Shown here: one piece after another, positions 46,832 through 55,336 of the stretch
How the letters are laid out: every line of letters begins with the position of its first letter
Position numbering within the stretch: position 1 is the first letter of the stretch
DNA from: JBMNOZ01 sp050943335
Lineage (GTDB): Bacteria; Bacillota; Desulfitobacteriia; Desulfitobacteriales; Syntrophobotulaceae
Length of the DNA stretch: 64,000 bases
Reading direction: 5' to 3'
Assembly: GCA_050943335.1 (NCBI GenBank)
Contig: JBMNOZ010000005.1
Coordinates: forward strand, 1-64,000
Made by a program: the position numbers and the translations under genes
Notes under the pieces: model-generated
Databases searched by the model: none
The model's input: the letters and a program-made list of their open reading frames with translations, nothing else
Told to the model about the DNA's origin: nothing

Positions 46832-47866
46832 TTATTGATATTTACTAATATTATTTAAATGCTCCGCATGAGTTACGGCAAAGGCATGAGATTTATCACT
46901 TTTAGCTACAAAATATAGGTAATCGGTTTTGGAAGGGTAAAGCACCGCTTGTAAAGAAGCTCGCCCGGGATTAGCAATCGGCCCCGGTGGCAACCCTAAG
47001 TTTTTGTATGTATTATAGGGAGAATCGATCTCTATGTCCGCAGTACTTAATACCGGTTTAACCTCGCCTAATACATACTGTACAGTGGCACAGGACTGTA
47101 AAGGCATCCCCTTTTGGAGCCTGTTATTAAAAACCCCAGCAATTAAAGGTCTTTCCTCTGGTTTAACCGCCTCCCTCTCTACAATGGAGGCTTTAGTTAC
47201 CCAATCATAAACGGAAAGGTTTAGAACTTTTAAGCGGTCTACCGTTTCAGGGGTTAATTCCTTTTCAAATCTTTTCAAAAAAACAGCGATTATCTCTTCG
47301 GGTTCCTGGCCTTTATTGAAAAAATAAGTGTCAGGAAATAAAAAGCCTTCCAAACGGTTTTCACCCTGGGGAATATCTTTTAAGAAAGGATAAGTTTGGG
47401 GGTTTAACCTCTTCATAGCTCGGTAAAACTCAGCCTCGGTCCCCAATTCTTTACTCGCTAAAGTTTTAACGATCTGAGCTACCGTATACCCTTCCGGGAT
47501 AGTAACTTTAATGTTTTCTTTGTCGGGACCTTTGATTAGCTTGTCCAAAATCTCTTGCGCACTCATAGAGGGTGAAAGCTGATAGACCCCAGCCACTATT
47601 TTGGGATCAGCTTTTTGGAGCCAACAAAGTTGGAGAAAAGCTCTCGCACTACGAATAATTTTCTTATCTTCCAATTCTTTGGCTACTTGGCTGGCTGTCA
47701 TGCCTTGTTTAATCTCCAAAACTTGATTCTGCTGAGAGGTTGATAAGGGTCTAAGATTTGTTTGAAACCACAGTCCGGCGATGACTACCACAACTAAGAC
47801 CAATAAAGCCGCCGAATGCACCCTGGGCCTTTTTCTAGGCCTAAATTTGGGGATTCTTCTAACCAC
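46832..47866 (-). CDS. mltG: Endolytic transglycosylase MltG
   Basis: Inner-membrane YceG-like enzyme that cuts nascent glycan strands and helps set their length. It has a short basic cytoplasmic start (RRIPKFRPRKRPRVH), one membrane helix (about residues 18-37), a LysM-like segment (about 50-120), and the catalytic domain with Glu in ASIVEREAVKPEERPLIAGVFNNRL and a C-terminal LPPGPIANPG. The start is GTG with AAGGAG upstream. The 344-aa length is typical. It is part of alaS-ireB-ruvX-DUF1292-mltG. Confidence 0.94.
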   Translation of the reverse strand: MVRRIPKFRPRKRPRVHSAALLVLVVVVIAGLWFQTNLRPLSTSQQNQVLEIKQGMTASQVAKELEDKKIIRSARAFLQLCWLQKADPKIVAGVYQLSPSMSAQEILDKLIKGPDKENIKVTIPEGYTVAQIVKTLASKELGTEAEFYRAMKRLNPQTYPFLKDIPQGENRLEGFLFPDTYFFNKGQEPEEIIAVFLKRFEKELTPETVDRLKVLNLSVYDWVTKASIVEREAVKPEERPLIAGVFNNRLQKGMPLQSCATVQYVLGEVKPVLSTADIEIDSPYNTYKNLGLPPGPIANPGRASLQAVLYPSKTDYLYFVAKSDKSHAFAVTHAEHLNNISKYQ

Positions 47867-47942
47867 GATACTCCTTCTTTCCTTCTTCGGACATTCTGGT
47901 TATTGAAAAATAGTTTCTGGACTACTTTATTATAACCTTTTT

Positions 47943-47979
47943 GTATAAAATAAGAAACTCACGAAATAGCATGAGTTTC
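47943..47979 (-). terminator. Terminator after the DUF1292 gene
   Basis: GAAACTCA and TGAGTTTC pair perfectly (8 bp, 10-nt loop), followed on the minus strand by TTATTTTAT. It lies between the DUF1292 gene and mltG. Confidence 0.7.
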
Positions 47980-48004
47980 ATTATTCTAGAATTTAGAAAT
48001 TTTC

Positions 48005-48319
48005 TTAATCTTCCTCGAAATCTTCTTCCTCTATTTCCTCCCAGGCATCGGCAATTTTTTCCCATTCTTCATCGTCTTCAATATCCACAAGCATCTCCTC
48101 GCCATCTTCGGAGACTTCTAGTTTAAGGATTATCGCCTCTGCTTCCTCATCGTCAACGTCTTCCTCTTCTTCAACGGGCAGAAGAACATAATAAGTACTC
48201 CCATCAACTTCTAAAGTATGCAAATGAATAAACTCGTGTTTATTGCCCTCGTCATCGTCGAGAACTATGATATCATAAACGTCTTCATCCATTTCATACC
48301 GGTTAATTTCCTCAGTCAT
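48005..48319 (-). CDS. DUF1292 acidic protein (YrzB-like)
   Basis: Small cytoplasmic protein of the DUF1292 family, about one third Asp plus Glu. Core DVYDIIVLDDDEGNKHEFIHLHTLEVDG is the family signature. I chose ATG 48319 (GAGAGGTGG upstream, 104 aa); the frame stays open to 48379, but the extra residues are untypical. The function is unknown; it is always close to ruvX and ireB in Firmicutes, as here. Confidence 0.85.
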   Translation of the reverse strand: MTEEINRYEMDEDVYDIIVLDDDEGNKHEFIHLHTLEVDGSTYYVLLPVEEEEDVDDEEAEAIILKLEVSEDGEEMLVDIEDDEEWEKIADAWEEIEEEDFEED

Positions 48320-48388
48320 TTTCAATCCACCTCTCAAAATAGATATTGTAATTCTAACCTCGCAGGCAAAGAATGTCAAATTAAAAGC

Positions 48389-48799
48389 TTAAATGTTTTT
48401 TTGACTGTCAAGATACCCCTGTAAAATAAAAACTGCGGCCATTTTATCAATGACCTTTTTCCTTTTGGCCCTGGAAAGATCTGCTTCTAGAAGGACTCTT
48501 TCCGCCCCCACTGTACTCAACCGTTCATCCCACAACTCAACGGGAAGTTTGAATTCTAAGGCCAGTTTTTCAGCAAACGCCCTCGTTTTTAGAGCTCTTT
48601 CCCCTAAAGTGCCGTCCATATTCCGAGGATACCCGATAATTATCTTTTCCACTTGATAGTCTTTTATGAGGTTTTCCAACTCCTCCATATCTTTTGGGGA
48701 TCTCTTGATCACCTTTACCCCTTGGGCCGTAATCAATAAGGGGTCGCTTATCGCTACGCCAATAGTTTTATCCCCAAAATCCAACCCCATTATTCTCAG
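48389..48799 (-). CDS. ruvX: RuvX/YqgF: RNase H-fold nuclease in 16S rRNA processing
   Basis: YqgF-family protein implicated in 16S rRNA 5'-end maturation; it resembles RuvC but is distinct. It has [31 protein letters not shown], and [13 protein letters not shown]. The likely start is CTG at 48799: AAAGGAGG lies 7 nt before it and it gives MRIMGLDFG, as in relatives. The first ATG (48790) lies 16 nt from that site. The product is then 136 aa. Confidence 0.93.
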   Translation of the reverse strand: MRIMGLDFGDKTIGVAISDPLLITAQGVKVIKRSPKDMEELENLIKDYQVEKIIIGYPRNMDGTLGERALKTRAFAEKLALEFKLPVELWDERLSTVGAERVLLEADLSRAKRKKVIDKMAAVFILQGYLDSQKNI

Positions 48800-48831
48800 A
48801 TCTTTCCCTCCTTTAAGCTATTATTTCCAGT

Positions 48832-49776
48832 TTAAACTATTTTTAAACAGAAATGTTCACAGGCTCGCCCACAATAACCACAGAGAATACAGTGTTCATC
48901 TTTTACCACTGCTCTGTCGTCTATAAGCGCCAGAGCATTCTGAGGACAACTGGCAATACATTTCCCACATCCCTGGCACCAATCTGCAATGTAAAGCTTT
49001 CTTTCCCGGTAGAGAACCGCTTTGCGAGTTGCTTCCGGTACGGGTCTGTTTGAGCAAAGAGCCAGATTATAATCTACCTCTGCCCGGGAGGACATCCCTA
49101 GGGCCATGGCCTGAATTCCTGGGATCCCTTTTATGTAATTAACTGCCTTTTCCGGCTCCGAGGCCAAATGCCCTCCTCCGAAGACTTTCATTGCATACAT
49201 ACCGATTCCCAATTCGGCTGCGAGATAAACACTGTCCAACATATCCTGCAAAGTTCCGTCAATAATGCCCAAACCTTGGTAGTTGATTAAAGGATGGATA
49301 ACATCCAAACCCGGTTGTAAGGCCCCTGCTCTAACACCCGCCGCCGCATGAGTAGAGATACCGATATACTTTACCTTCCCTAAGGATTTAGCTTTGAGCA
49401 TCGCTTCCCAAGCCCCGGCATGACCCTGCAGGGTTAAATGGTTTTCTTGTTCATGCAATAAAAAGAAATCAATTATGTCCCGGTTTAAAAGCTTTCGTGC
49501 TTTTTCCAAGGTGTTAGTAAATTCTTTTTCTGTCACCGCGTAAGTTTTGGTTACTATTTTAGTCTCTGGATACTCCTCTAAAACCGGTCGTAACTGTTCA
49601 TAATTATTATATATTTCGGCTGTATCCACCCAGTTGATCCCATTTTCAATAGCATAGCGCAAAACATCTCTCCCCTCTTCAGTTGTGACTCTTCCCTGAA
49701 GGGGAGAAATTGCAAGACTTCCAAAACATATCTCTGATACCTCCGGGCCGTTTAAGCCCAGAACCACTTGTTGCAA
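48832..49776 (-). CDS. Aldo/keto reductase with C-terminal 2[4Fe-4S] ferredoxin domain
   Basis: A TIM-barrel aldo/keto reductase (about residues 1-240, with WVDTAEIYNNYEQL holding the catalytic Asp and Tyr and DFFLLHEQEN the His). It is fused to two 4Fe-4S motifs, CQGCGKCIASCP and CILCGYCGRACEHF (about 265-310). Such proteins are common in anaerobes and are thought to pass electrons between ferredoxin-type clusters and carbonyl substrates; the substrate is unknown. The start is TTG with GGGAG 9 nt upstream (314 aa). It is inserted between ireB and ruvX, which are normally adjacent. Confidence 0.88.
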   Translation of the reverse strand: MQQVVLGLNGPEVSEICFGSLAISPLQGRVTTEEGRDVLRYAIENGINWVDTAEIYNNYEQLRPVLEEYPETKIVTKTYAVTEKEFTNTLEKARKLLNRDIIDFFLLHEQENHLTLQGHAGAWEAMLKAKSLGKVKYIGISTHAAAGVRAGALQPGLDVIHPLINYQGLGIIDGTLQDMLDSVYLAAELGIGMYAMKVFGGGHLASEPEKAVNYIKGIPGIQAMALGMSSRAEVDYNLALCSNRPVPEATRKAVLYRERKLYIADWCQGCGKCIASCPQNALALIDDRAVVKDEHCILCGYCGRACEHFCLKIV

Positions 49777-49829
49777 AAATAACAGCTCCCAGCCTAAAAT
49801 TTAAGAATAATAAAAACCAGTGTTAGAGA

Positions 49830-49847
49830 CCCCCACCAAGGTGAGGG
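49830..49847 (-). terminator. Short GC-rich hairpin after ireB
   Basis: CCCCCACC and GGTGAGGG pair around AA with one mismatch. The T run (GGTTTTTATT on the minus strand) comes about 10 nt later, so it is a weak terminator candidate for ireB. It precedes the inserted aldo/keto reductase gene. Confidence 0.35.
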
Positions 49848-49866
49848 CCTTAAAATTTATAGACAT

Positions 49867-50118
49867 CTATAAATCTTTTAAATAAAAACCGACTAACTCT
49901 TCCAACAACTCATATCTTTCTAATTTTCGGATTTTGGTTCTCGCCTGGTTATGACTGGTAATGTAAACAGGATCGCCTGACATCAGATAGCCCACTAATT
50001 GATTAATGGGGTCGTATCCTTTTTCTTGCAGTGCAGCATAAACCTGTTGCAATATCTCCCGAGCCGAGTGTTCACCGCCTTGGGATTTAAACATCATGGT
50101 TTCTTCCATTTCACTCAA
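49867..50118 (-). CDS. ireB: IreB family regulatory phosphoprotein (UPF0297, YrzL-like)
   Basis: Small protein of the IreB/DUF965 family. In Enterococcus IreB is a substrate of the Ser/Thr kinase IreK and affects cephalosporin resistance. It has the conserved ETMMF start, then [41 protein letters not shown]. The start is TTG with AAAGGAGG 7 nt upstream (83 aa). The Thr in the ETMMF region corresponds to the known phosphorylation site area. alaS lies 120 nt upstream. Confidence 0.93.
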   Translation of the reverse strand: MSEMEETMMFKSQGGEHSAREILQQVYAALQEKGYDPINQLVGYLMSGDPVYITSHNQARTKIRKLERYELLEELVGFYLKDL

Positions 50119-50238
50119 GGTTTATACCTCCTTTCTTTTACCAGGTTCCTTAGAATACTATTCCTAACCCAGACAAAAATTACCTATCCTTAATTATCTT
50201 AACATATTTCGTTAAAATATTTAAAGTTTTGCCAAATC

Positions 50239-52866
50239 TTACTCTAAAAACTTCTTAATTATTGGCACTACCTTATCCAAAGCTTCTCCTATTTTGGAGG
50301 GATCTTTACCACCGGCCTGAGCCATATCAGGGCGTCCCCCTCCACCGCCACCTGCTATAGCGGCAACCTCCTTAATAATCTTCCCGGCATGAAGGTTCCT
50401 TAAACCAGGGGGGCTTATTACTGTTACAAAATTTGCCTTCCCGGCCGCAACAGTTCCTAAAACAATTACCCCTTCCTGAATTTTATCTTTAAGCAGATCA
50501 GCAGTTTGTCTCAGTTCTTCCATGTCCTGAGCTCGAATTTGAGCCGCCAAAACTTTGAGACCCTGAACTTCTTGAACTTTATCCACTAGGCTTTCAGACT
50601 CTTGTTTAGCAATTATACCCGACAGCCGGCGAATTTCTTTTTCCTGATCCTTAACTTCTGCCAGAAGAGAAACAACCCTTTTTACTGTTTCTTGAGGCTG
50701 GGCTTTCAGTAGAGCGTTTAATTCCTCCATTTGCTCGTCCAAGTTCCTCAAGTAGTTTAAGGTCCCCTTGCCAGCCAGGGCTTCGATCCTCCTTAGACCG
50801 CTGCCAATCCCGCTTTCAGAAATAATTTTAACCAAACCGATTTCACCGGTTCGCTTTACATGCGTCCCTCCGCAAAGCTCCATGCTGCAATCTCCGATAT
50901 CCACCACTCGAACTGTAGAACCATACTTTTCTCCAAACAAAGAAATAGCTCCTCTGGCCCGGGCCTTAATAAGGCTCATCTCCTGAACTTTAACCTCTAG
51001 ATTAGCTAAAACCCAATTATTAATTAAATCTTCTACAGCTAAAATTTCTTCTTTAGTCAAAGGTGAAAAATGAGAGAAATCAAACCTTAACCGCTCCTTA
51101 GAAACATAGGAACCAGCCTGCTGAACATGTTCGCCCAGGACTTTTAGAAGAGCGCTATGTAAAAGATGGGTGGCGCTATGATTAATAGCTGTGGCTTGTC
51201 TGCTGACAGGATCCACTTGGGCTTGCACTCTGTCTCCTGTCTTAAAAGTTCCCTCTTTAATGAGTAGCTGGTGAGTAATTGTCCCATTAGGTAACTTCTT
51301 TAATTCCATAACTTCGGCCCAGGCTTCCGAAGTCTTAATAATTCCGGTATCAGAAACCTGCCCCCCGCTTTCAACATAAAAGGGAGTCCTGTTTAAAATA
51401 GAGACTACTTTTTCTCCCGGTCCGGCAGCTGTTACCTCTTTCCCTTCTATAAAAAGAGCTTGAATAGTGCTTTCCGCTGAGGTTGTCTCGTAGCCACAGA
51501 ATTCCGTAGGCCCTATTGCTTTCGCTTTCTCTATCAATTCTTTATTCTCTGAAGCTGGTCTCATCTGCCGAGATTGTTCTTTGGCCAACTGTCTATGTTG
51601 TTCCGCAGCCGCTTGAAAAGAATCCCGATCAACAGTGATCCCCTCGTCACTTAACATTTCTTCAGTCAGCTCCACCGGGAAACCGTAAGTCTCGTAGAGA
51701 TGAAAAGCGTCTTCCCCGCTCAGTTCTTTCAAACCCTGTTTTTTTAAGTCCCGAACCTTTTCTTTTAAAATAAGGGTTCCTTGGTCCAATGTAGTTTGAA
51801 AGTTTTTCTCTTCTAAACGGAGATTGTTTAAAATAAAAGTCTCATTAGCCTTTAATTCCGGATACTGGTGGGCATATCGGTCTTGGATTAAACGGAAAAT
51901 CTCTTCTAAGAATGGCTTTTCGATGTCCAAGAGCCGGGCGTAACGTATGGCTCGCCGTAAAATGCGTCTTAAAACATAACCCCGTCCTTCATTGCTCGGT
52001 CTTATTCCATCGGCAAGCATAAAGGCTACGGCTCGAGAATGGTCTGCAACTATCTTAAGTGCTAGATCAGTCTCCGGATCTTTTTTGTAACTACGCCCAG
52101 CGATGGTCGCTATTTTATCAATTAAAGGCCTAAAGAGATCCGTATCAAAATTGGATTCCACCCCTTGAAGAACAGAAGCAATTCTTTCTAAACCCATGCC
52201 CGTATCGATATTTTTTTTCGGAAGAGGGGTCAGATTACCTTGTTCATCCCTATTAAACTGCATAAAAACAAGATTCCAGATTTCAAGGAAGCGATCACAA
52301 TCGCAACCCATGGCACAATCATTTTTTCCGCAACCCCGCTGTTCTCCTAAATCAATATATATCTCTGAACAGGGGCCACAGGGACCTATAGGGCCCGCCG
52401 ACCAGAAATTACTGGAATCTTCAAAAACCCTTTCGGGATTGACGCCAGCTTCTTTTACCCACAGGTCTTTGGCTTCACGGTCATCGGGATAGACAGTCAC
52501 CCAGAGTTTTTCCACCGGAAGTTTAAGAACTTCGGTAAGAAACTCCCAAGCCCAAACAATCGCCTCTTTTTTAAAATAATCCCCAAAAGAAAAATTGCCG
52601 AGCATTTCAAAGAAAGTATGATGCCGAGCTGTTTTGCCAACTGATTCCAAATCCGGGGTCCGGACACATTTCTGAGAAGTTGAAACCCGAGAGTAAGGCG
52701 GTTCTACCTGACTCATTAAATAAGGTTTAAAGGGAACCATGCCAGCTACTGTTAACAACAAAGTAGGATCATTTTCCGGAATTAGGGAAGCGCTGGGCAA
52801 AATAGTATGGCCTTTTTGTTCGAAAAATTGCAAGAACATTTCACGTAATTGGTTTCCGGTATACAT
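50239..52866 (-). CDS. alaS: Alanyl-tRNA synthetase
   Basis: Class II synthetase charging tRNA-Ala. The aminoacylation domain starts REMFLQFFEQKGHTILPSASL. The editing domain has the zinc motif HSATHLLHSAL with CGGTH (ELCGGTHV). The C-terminal DHHA1 domain carries GGGGGGRPDMAQAGG. The 875-aa length is standard. GGAGG precedes the ATG. It has a simple promoter (52911-52940) and no T-box; the space upstream is too short for one. Neighbours match Bacillus yrrI-alaS-yrzL. Confidence 0.97.
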   Translation of the reverse strand: MYTGNQLREMFLQFFEQKGHTILPSASLIPENDPTLLLTVAGMVPFKPYLMSQVEPPYSRVSTSQKCVRTPDLESVGKTARHHTFFEMLGNFSFGDYFKKEAIVWAWEFLTEVLKLPVEKLWVTVYPDDREAKDLWVKEAGVNPERVFEDSSNFWSAGPIGPCGPCSEIYIDLGEQRGCGKNDCAMGCDCDRFLEIWNLVFMQFNRDEQGNLTPLPKKNIDTGMGLERIASVLQGVESNFDTDLFRPLIDKIATIAGRSYKKDPETDLALKIVADHSRAVAFMLADGIRPSNEGRGYVLRRILRRAIRYARLLDIEKPFLEEIFRLIQDRYAHQYPELKANETFILNNLRLEEKNFQTTLDQGTLILKEKVRDLKKQGLKELSGEDAFHLYETYGFPVELTEEMLSDEGITVDRDSFQAAAEQHRQLAKEQSRQMRPASENKELIEKAKAIGPTEFCGYETTSAESTIQALFIEGKEVTAAGPGEKVVSILNRTPFYVESGGQVSDTGIIKTSEAWAEVMELKKLPNGTITHQLLIKEGTFKTGDRVQAQVDPVSRQATAINHSATHLLHSALLKVLGEHVQQAGSYVSKERLRFDFSHFSPLTKEEILAVEDLINNWVLANLEVKVQEMSLIKARARGAISLFGEKYGSTVRVVDIGDCSMELCGGTHVKRTGEIGLVKIISESGIGSGLRRIEALAGKGTLNYLRNLDEQMEELNALLKAQPQETVKRVVSLLAEVKDQEKEIRRLSGIIAKQESESLVDKVQEVQGLKVLAAQIRAQDMEELRQTADLLKDKIQEGVIVLGTVAAGKANFVTVISPPGLRNLHAGKIIKEVAAIAGGGGGGRPDMAQAGGKDPSKIGEALDKVVPIIKKFLE

Positions 52867-52910
52867 CTTTTTCCTCCTTTTATTGGAAGACTACAATTCA
52901 TTTTCAATTA

Positions 52911-52940
52911 AGTATAGTCAATGCCAGAGTTTTCTGTCAA
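52911..52940 (-). promoter_or_regulatory. Promoter of alaS
   Basis: -35 TTGACA (perfect), 18-nt spacer, -10 TATACT on the minus strand, just after the permease gene stop and 45 nt before the alaS ATG. Confidence 0.65.
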
Positions 52941-52946
52941 TAATAC

Positions 52947-53999
52947 TCAATTCTTTGAGGATTTCAATTCTTTCGGAGCCACCAAATAGTAAAAAATATG
53001 CCCCAAAACTATTTTGAGCACCGCTGCGAGGGGAATGGCTACAATCATCCCCAACAAACCACCGATTTTACCCCCTGCCAAGAGGGCAAATATAACCCAC
53101 AAAGGGTGAAGACCCATTTTATTACTCATTAAACGGGGATTTATAATATTACTGTCGATTTGTTGCACTATAATAATAACGAGAATCACTTTTATGGCCA
53201 TGAAGGGGCCTTTGCCTAAAGCTAAAAGCACAGAGGGAATTCCTCCTAAAATCGGTCCAAAATAGGGAATAAGATTTGTAACGCCACAGATTACCCCGAT
53301 TAAGAAAGCATATTCCATTCCTACCAGCTTAACACCCAAACCGATTAGCAAGCCGACGATTAGGGCATCGATTATATTTCCTTGAACATAACGTTGGATA
53401 AGATAGTCAATTTCTTGCAACAAGCGCTGCCATTGTCCACTGAGCCGGACGGGAACAAGTTTGATCAAACCGACGCTAATCTTTTGCCAATCGAGTAAAA
53501 AATAAATTGCTAAAATCGGAGCTAGAATCATTAAACCTATGGAAGCGAGGATCGCCGGCAAGTTTTTGAGTGCTTTTTCTAACCAATTTATAAGGAGGCT
53601 CTGGCTCTCTTGAAACTGTTCATCTATAAGTTTGTTCACTTCACTAGGTAAACCCGCCTGGATATACTTATCTCTAATTGTTTCAATGAAATGATTAAAA
53701 GCCTGAATTCTTTCCGGTAGGACCAAAGCCAGTTTTTCCAGTTCCAAATAGAGTTTGGGCAGGACTAAAAACATAATTAATGCCCCAATAAAAATAATAA
53801 AGCTAAAGACTATGAACACCGCGAACTGTCTTGAAAAACCTTTTTTCGTTAAACGGGCAACCGCAGGGTTTAAAAGATAAGCTAAGACGGCTCCCACAAC
53901 AAAGGGTACAATAACGTCAATTACCCTGGTCACAATAAAAAGGCTTGCAAAACTGACCGCAATAATAAAGGCCAAACGAATCTTAGCTAAAGCATTCAT
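52947..53999 (-). CDS. AI-2E family transporter / permease (YrrI-like)
   Basis: Polytopic membrane protein of the AI-2E/UPF0118 family, about eight helices with a large cytoplasmic-helix region (residues 90-150). It has YLLNPAVARLTKKGFSR, GVTNLIPYFGPILGGIPSVLLAL and QQIDSNIINPRLMSNKMGLHP, all family signatures. Members have been linked to Na+/H+ antiport or AI-2 export, but this gene's substrate is unknown. It precedes alaS as yrrI does in Bacillus. Confidence 0.87.
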   Translation of the reverse strand: MNALAKIRLAFIIAVSFASLFIVTRVIDVIVPFVVGAVLAYLLNPAVARLTKKGFSRQFAVFIVFSFIIFIGALIMFLVLPKLYLELEKLALVLPERIQAFNHFIETIRDKYIQAGLPSEVNKLIDEQFQESQSLLINWLEKALKNLPAILASIGLMILAPILAIYFLLDWQKISVGLIKLVPVRLSGQWQRLLQEIDYLIQRYVQGNIIDALIVGLLIGLGVKLVGMEYAFLIGVICGVTNLIPYFGPILGGIPSVLLALGKGPFMAIKVILVIIIVQQIDSNIINPRLMSNKMGLHPLWVIFALLAGGKIGGLLGMIVAIPLAAVLKIVLGHIFYYLVAPKELKSSKN

Positions 54000-54060
54000 T
54001 CCTATTCTCTCACCGTTATGTATACACCGGAAAATTTAGGGGAGTAACACACCCCCCCGA

Positions 54061-54103
54061 TAAACAAAGGTCGGATTCTCCAAAAAATAAAGAAAATCCA
54101 ACC
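54061..54103 (-). terminator. Terminator at the end of the isc/PRC-barrel transcript
   Basis: GGTTGGATT and AATCCGACC (minus strand) form a 9-bp stem with one G-U pair and a 17-nt loop, then TTTGTTT. It follows the zinc-ribbon gene and separates it from the permease gene. Confidence 0.75.
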
Positions 54104-54134
54104 CTTACACAAAAAATCTAGATATTCAGTCTGC

Positions 54135-54332
54135 TTATTCGGCTAAAGCTTGCCCGATTTCCTCGTTTTCCGGATAGAAGTCTTCCCAAGCCACTAAGCT
54201 GCCATCCTCTTCTAAATCATAGACCACAAGCTTATCGGTGTGACTGTTAAACTCCACACAGCAATCCCAACAATAGTACTGTTCAACGCCTACTTTACCA
54301 ATTTGCCGGCCCCCACAAACAGGGCATATCAT
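54135..54332 (-). CDS. Small zinc-ribbon protein
   Basis: A 65-residue protein with two CxxC pairs: MICPVCGGRQIGK (residues 3-6) and YYCWDCCVEF (about 21-25). This is a zinc ribbon like those found in many short helper proteins. The rest is acidic. There is no signal peptide. Its ATG overlaps the end of the PRC-barrel gene by 4 nt, implying a physical or functional link. The family is not recognised, and the role is unknown. Confidence 0.7.
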   Translation of the reverse strand: MICPVCGGRQIGKVGVEQYYCWDCCVEFNSHTDKLVVYDLEEDGSLVAWEDFYPENEEIGQALAE

Positions 54333-54892
54333 GACAACGACCCTCCCTCGATGACAACAACATCTTGGCCTTCGGCCAAAATGTTATCTTCCAAAATTGC
54401 GTTTCTTCCTTTATATAAATCTGCAAATAACCCGTCAGAAATTTCATAACCAACTATGACCTGAACCAGGTTATCAACAAAGATATCTCCAATGGTTCCT
54501 TTGATGTCACCATCACTGTTATACACTTTACTGCCTATTTTTTCAGACCATTTTGCACCGTGAACTTTTTGGCTCGCAAACTCGGCCAAGGTTAGAGATT
54601 CCTTGCCGAAAGACAAAATACTTTCTCTGGCTACCGTTTCTTGCACTGATTTAAAGAAAGAATCCTTTTCCATTATTATTCCGGTGACTGTATTGTTTAC
54701 GGGATCAAAGAGAATATCTTTTACCCACCCTAACCTCTCCCCGGAATCGGGATCCACAACCGGCAGCATAATCAGGTCTCTCATTCTTCTCATAAGTAAC
54801 ACATCCCTATTAGAACCTTGGTTTATTTTTCCCGCTTCCGGCAATTTATATTCATTTCTCCGTAAACCTGGAGGTAGTTCTGAAATTTCCAA
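54329..54892 (-). CDS. PRC-barrel domain protein (YrrD-like)
   Basis: Has two PRC-barrel repeats, the first starting MRDLIMLPVVDPDSGERLGWVKDILFD (about residues 37-63), the second around KVYNSDGDIKGTIGDIFVDN (about 121-140). PRC barrels act in rRNA processing (RimM) and photosynthetic centres, often binding RNA or proteins. In Bacillus the similar yrrD lies in the same genomic district. The start is uncertain: TTG 54892 gives 187 aa with no clear Shine-Dalgarno, and internal ATGs are possible. It follows iscU by 30 nt, so it is probably co-expressed with iron-sulfur assembly. Confidence 0.8.
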   Translation of the reverse strand: MEISELPPGLRRNEYKLPEAGKINQGSNRDVLLMRRMRDLIMLPVVDPDSGERLGWVKDILFDPVNNTVTGIIMEKDSFFKSVQETVARESILSFGKESLTLAEFASQKVHGAKWSEKIGSKVYNSDGDIKGTIGDIFVDNLVQVIVGYEISDGLFADLYKGRNAILEDNILAEGQDVVVIEGGSLS

Positions 54893-54922
54893 GCTGCCAT
54901 TTCATACTTATCTTTTAAAGGT

Positions 54923-55297
54923 TTAAACTTTGGCCTGTTTCGCTAAATAATCTTTAATAGCTGCGTGTACAGCATCGGCGGCAAGGTTGGAACAATGCAT
55001 TTTTGTTTCCGGCAGACCGCCCAAAGCCTCAGCAACTGCGGCGTTGGAAATCTCTAGCGCCTCAGCCAAGGTCTTGCCTTTTACCATTTCCGTAACCATA
55101 CTACTTGTCGCAACGGCCGCTCCGCAACCAAAAGTTTTGAATTTAACATCCCGAATAACATCATCTTTAATGTCCAAAGTGATCCGCATAATATCTCCAC
55201 ATTTGGGATTCCCGACTTGGCCGACGCCGCTGGCATTTTCTATTTCCCCCACATTACGAGGATTAGTAAAATGATCTATAACCTTTTCCGAATACAT
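54923..55297 (-). CDS. iscU: Iron-sulfur cluster scaffold protein, IscU/NifU N-terminal type
   Basis: Scaffold on which IscS builds Fe-S clusters. Three cluster cysteines are present: GNPKCGDIM (about residue 33), FGCGAAVATSS (about 60) and KMHCSNLAADA (about 102). The 124-aa length is normal. It follows iscS by 39 nt. The motif DHFTNPRNVGEI at the start is characteristic of the clostridial NifU-like form. Confidence 0.95.
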   Translation of the reverse strand: MYSEKVIDHFTNPRNVGEIENASGVGQVGNPKCGDIMRITLDIKDDVIRDVKFKTFGCGAAVATSSMVTEMVKGKTLAEALEISNAAVAEALGGLPETKMHCSNLAADAVHAAIKDYLAKQAKV

Positions 55298-55336
55298 AAT
55301 CTTTTCACTCCCATAGTATTTTAAAATATTTTATTC

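Noticed and set aside
50199..50215. TTAAC-N7-GTTAA inverted repeat upstream of ireB as an operator
   Set aside because: Short, AT-rich and likely to arise by chance; the promoter there is not clear enough to link it.
52867..52946. A T-box in front of alaS
   Set aside because: The gap is about 80 nt and holds an ordinary promoter; there is no TGGNACCGCG core.
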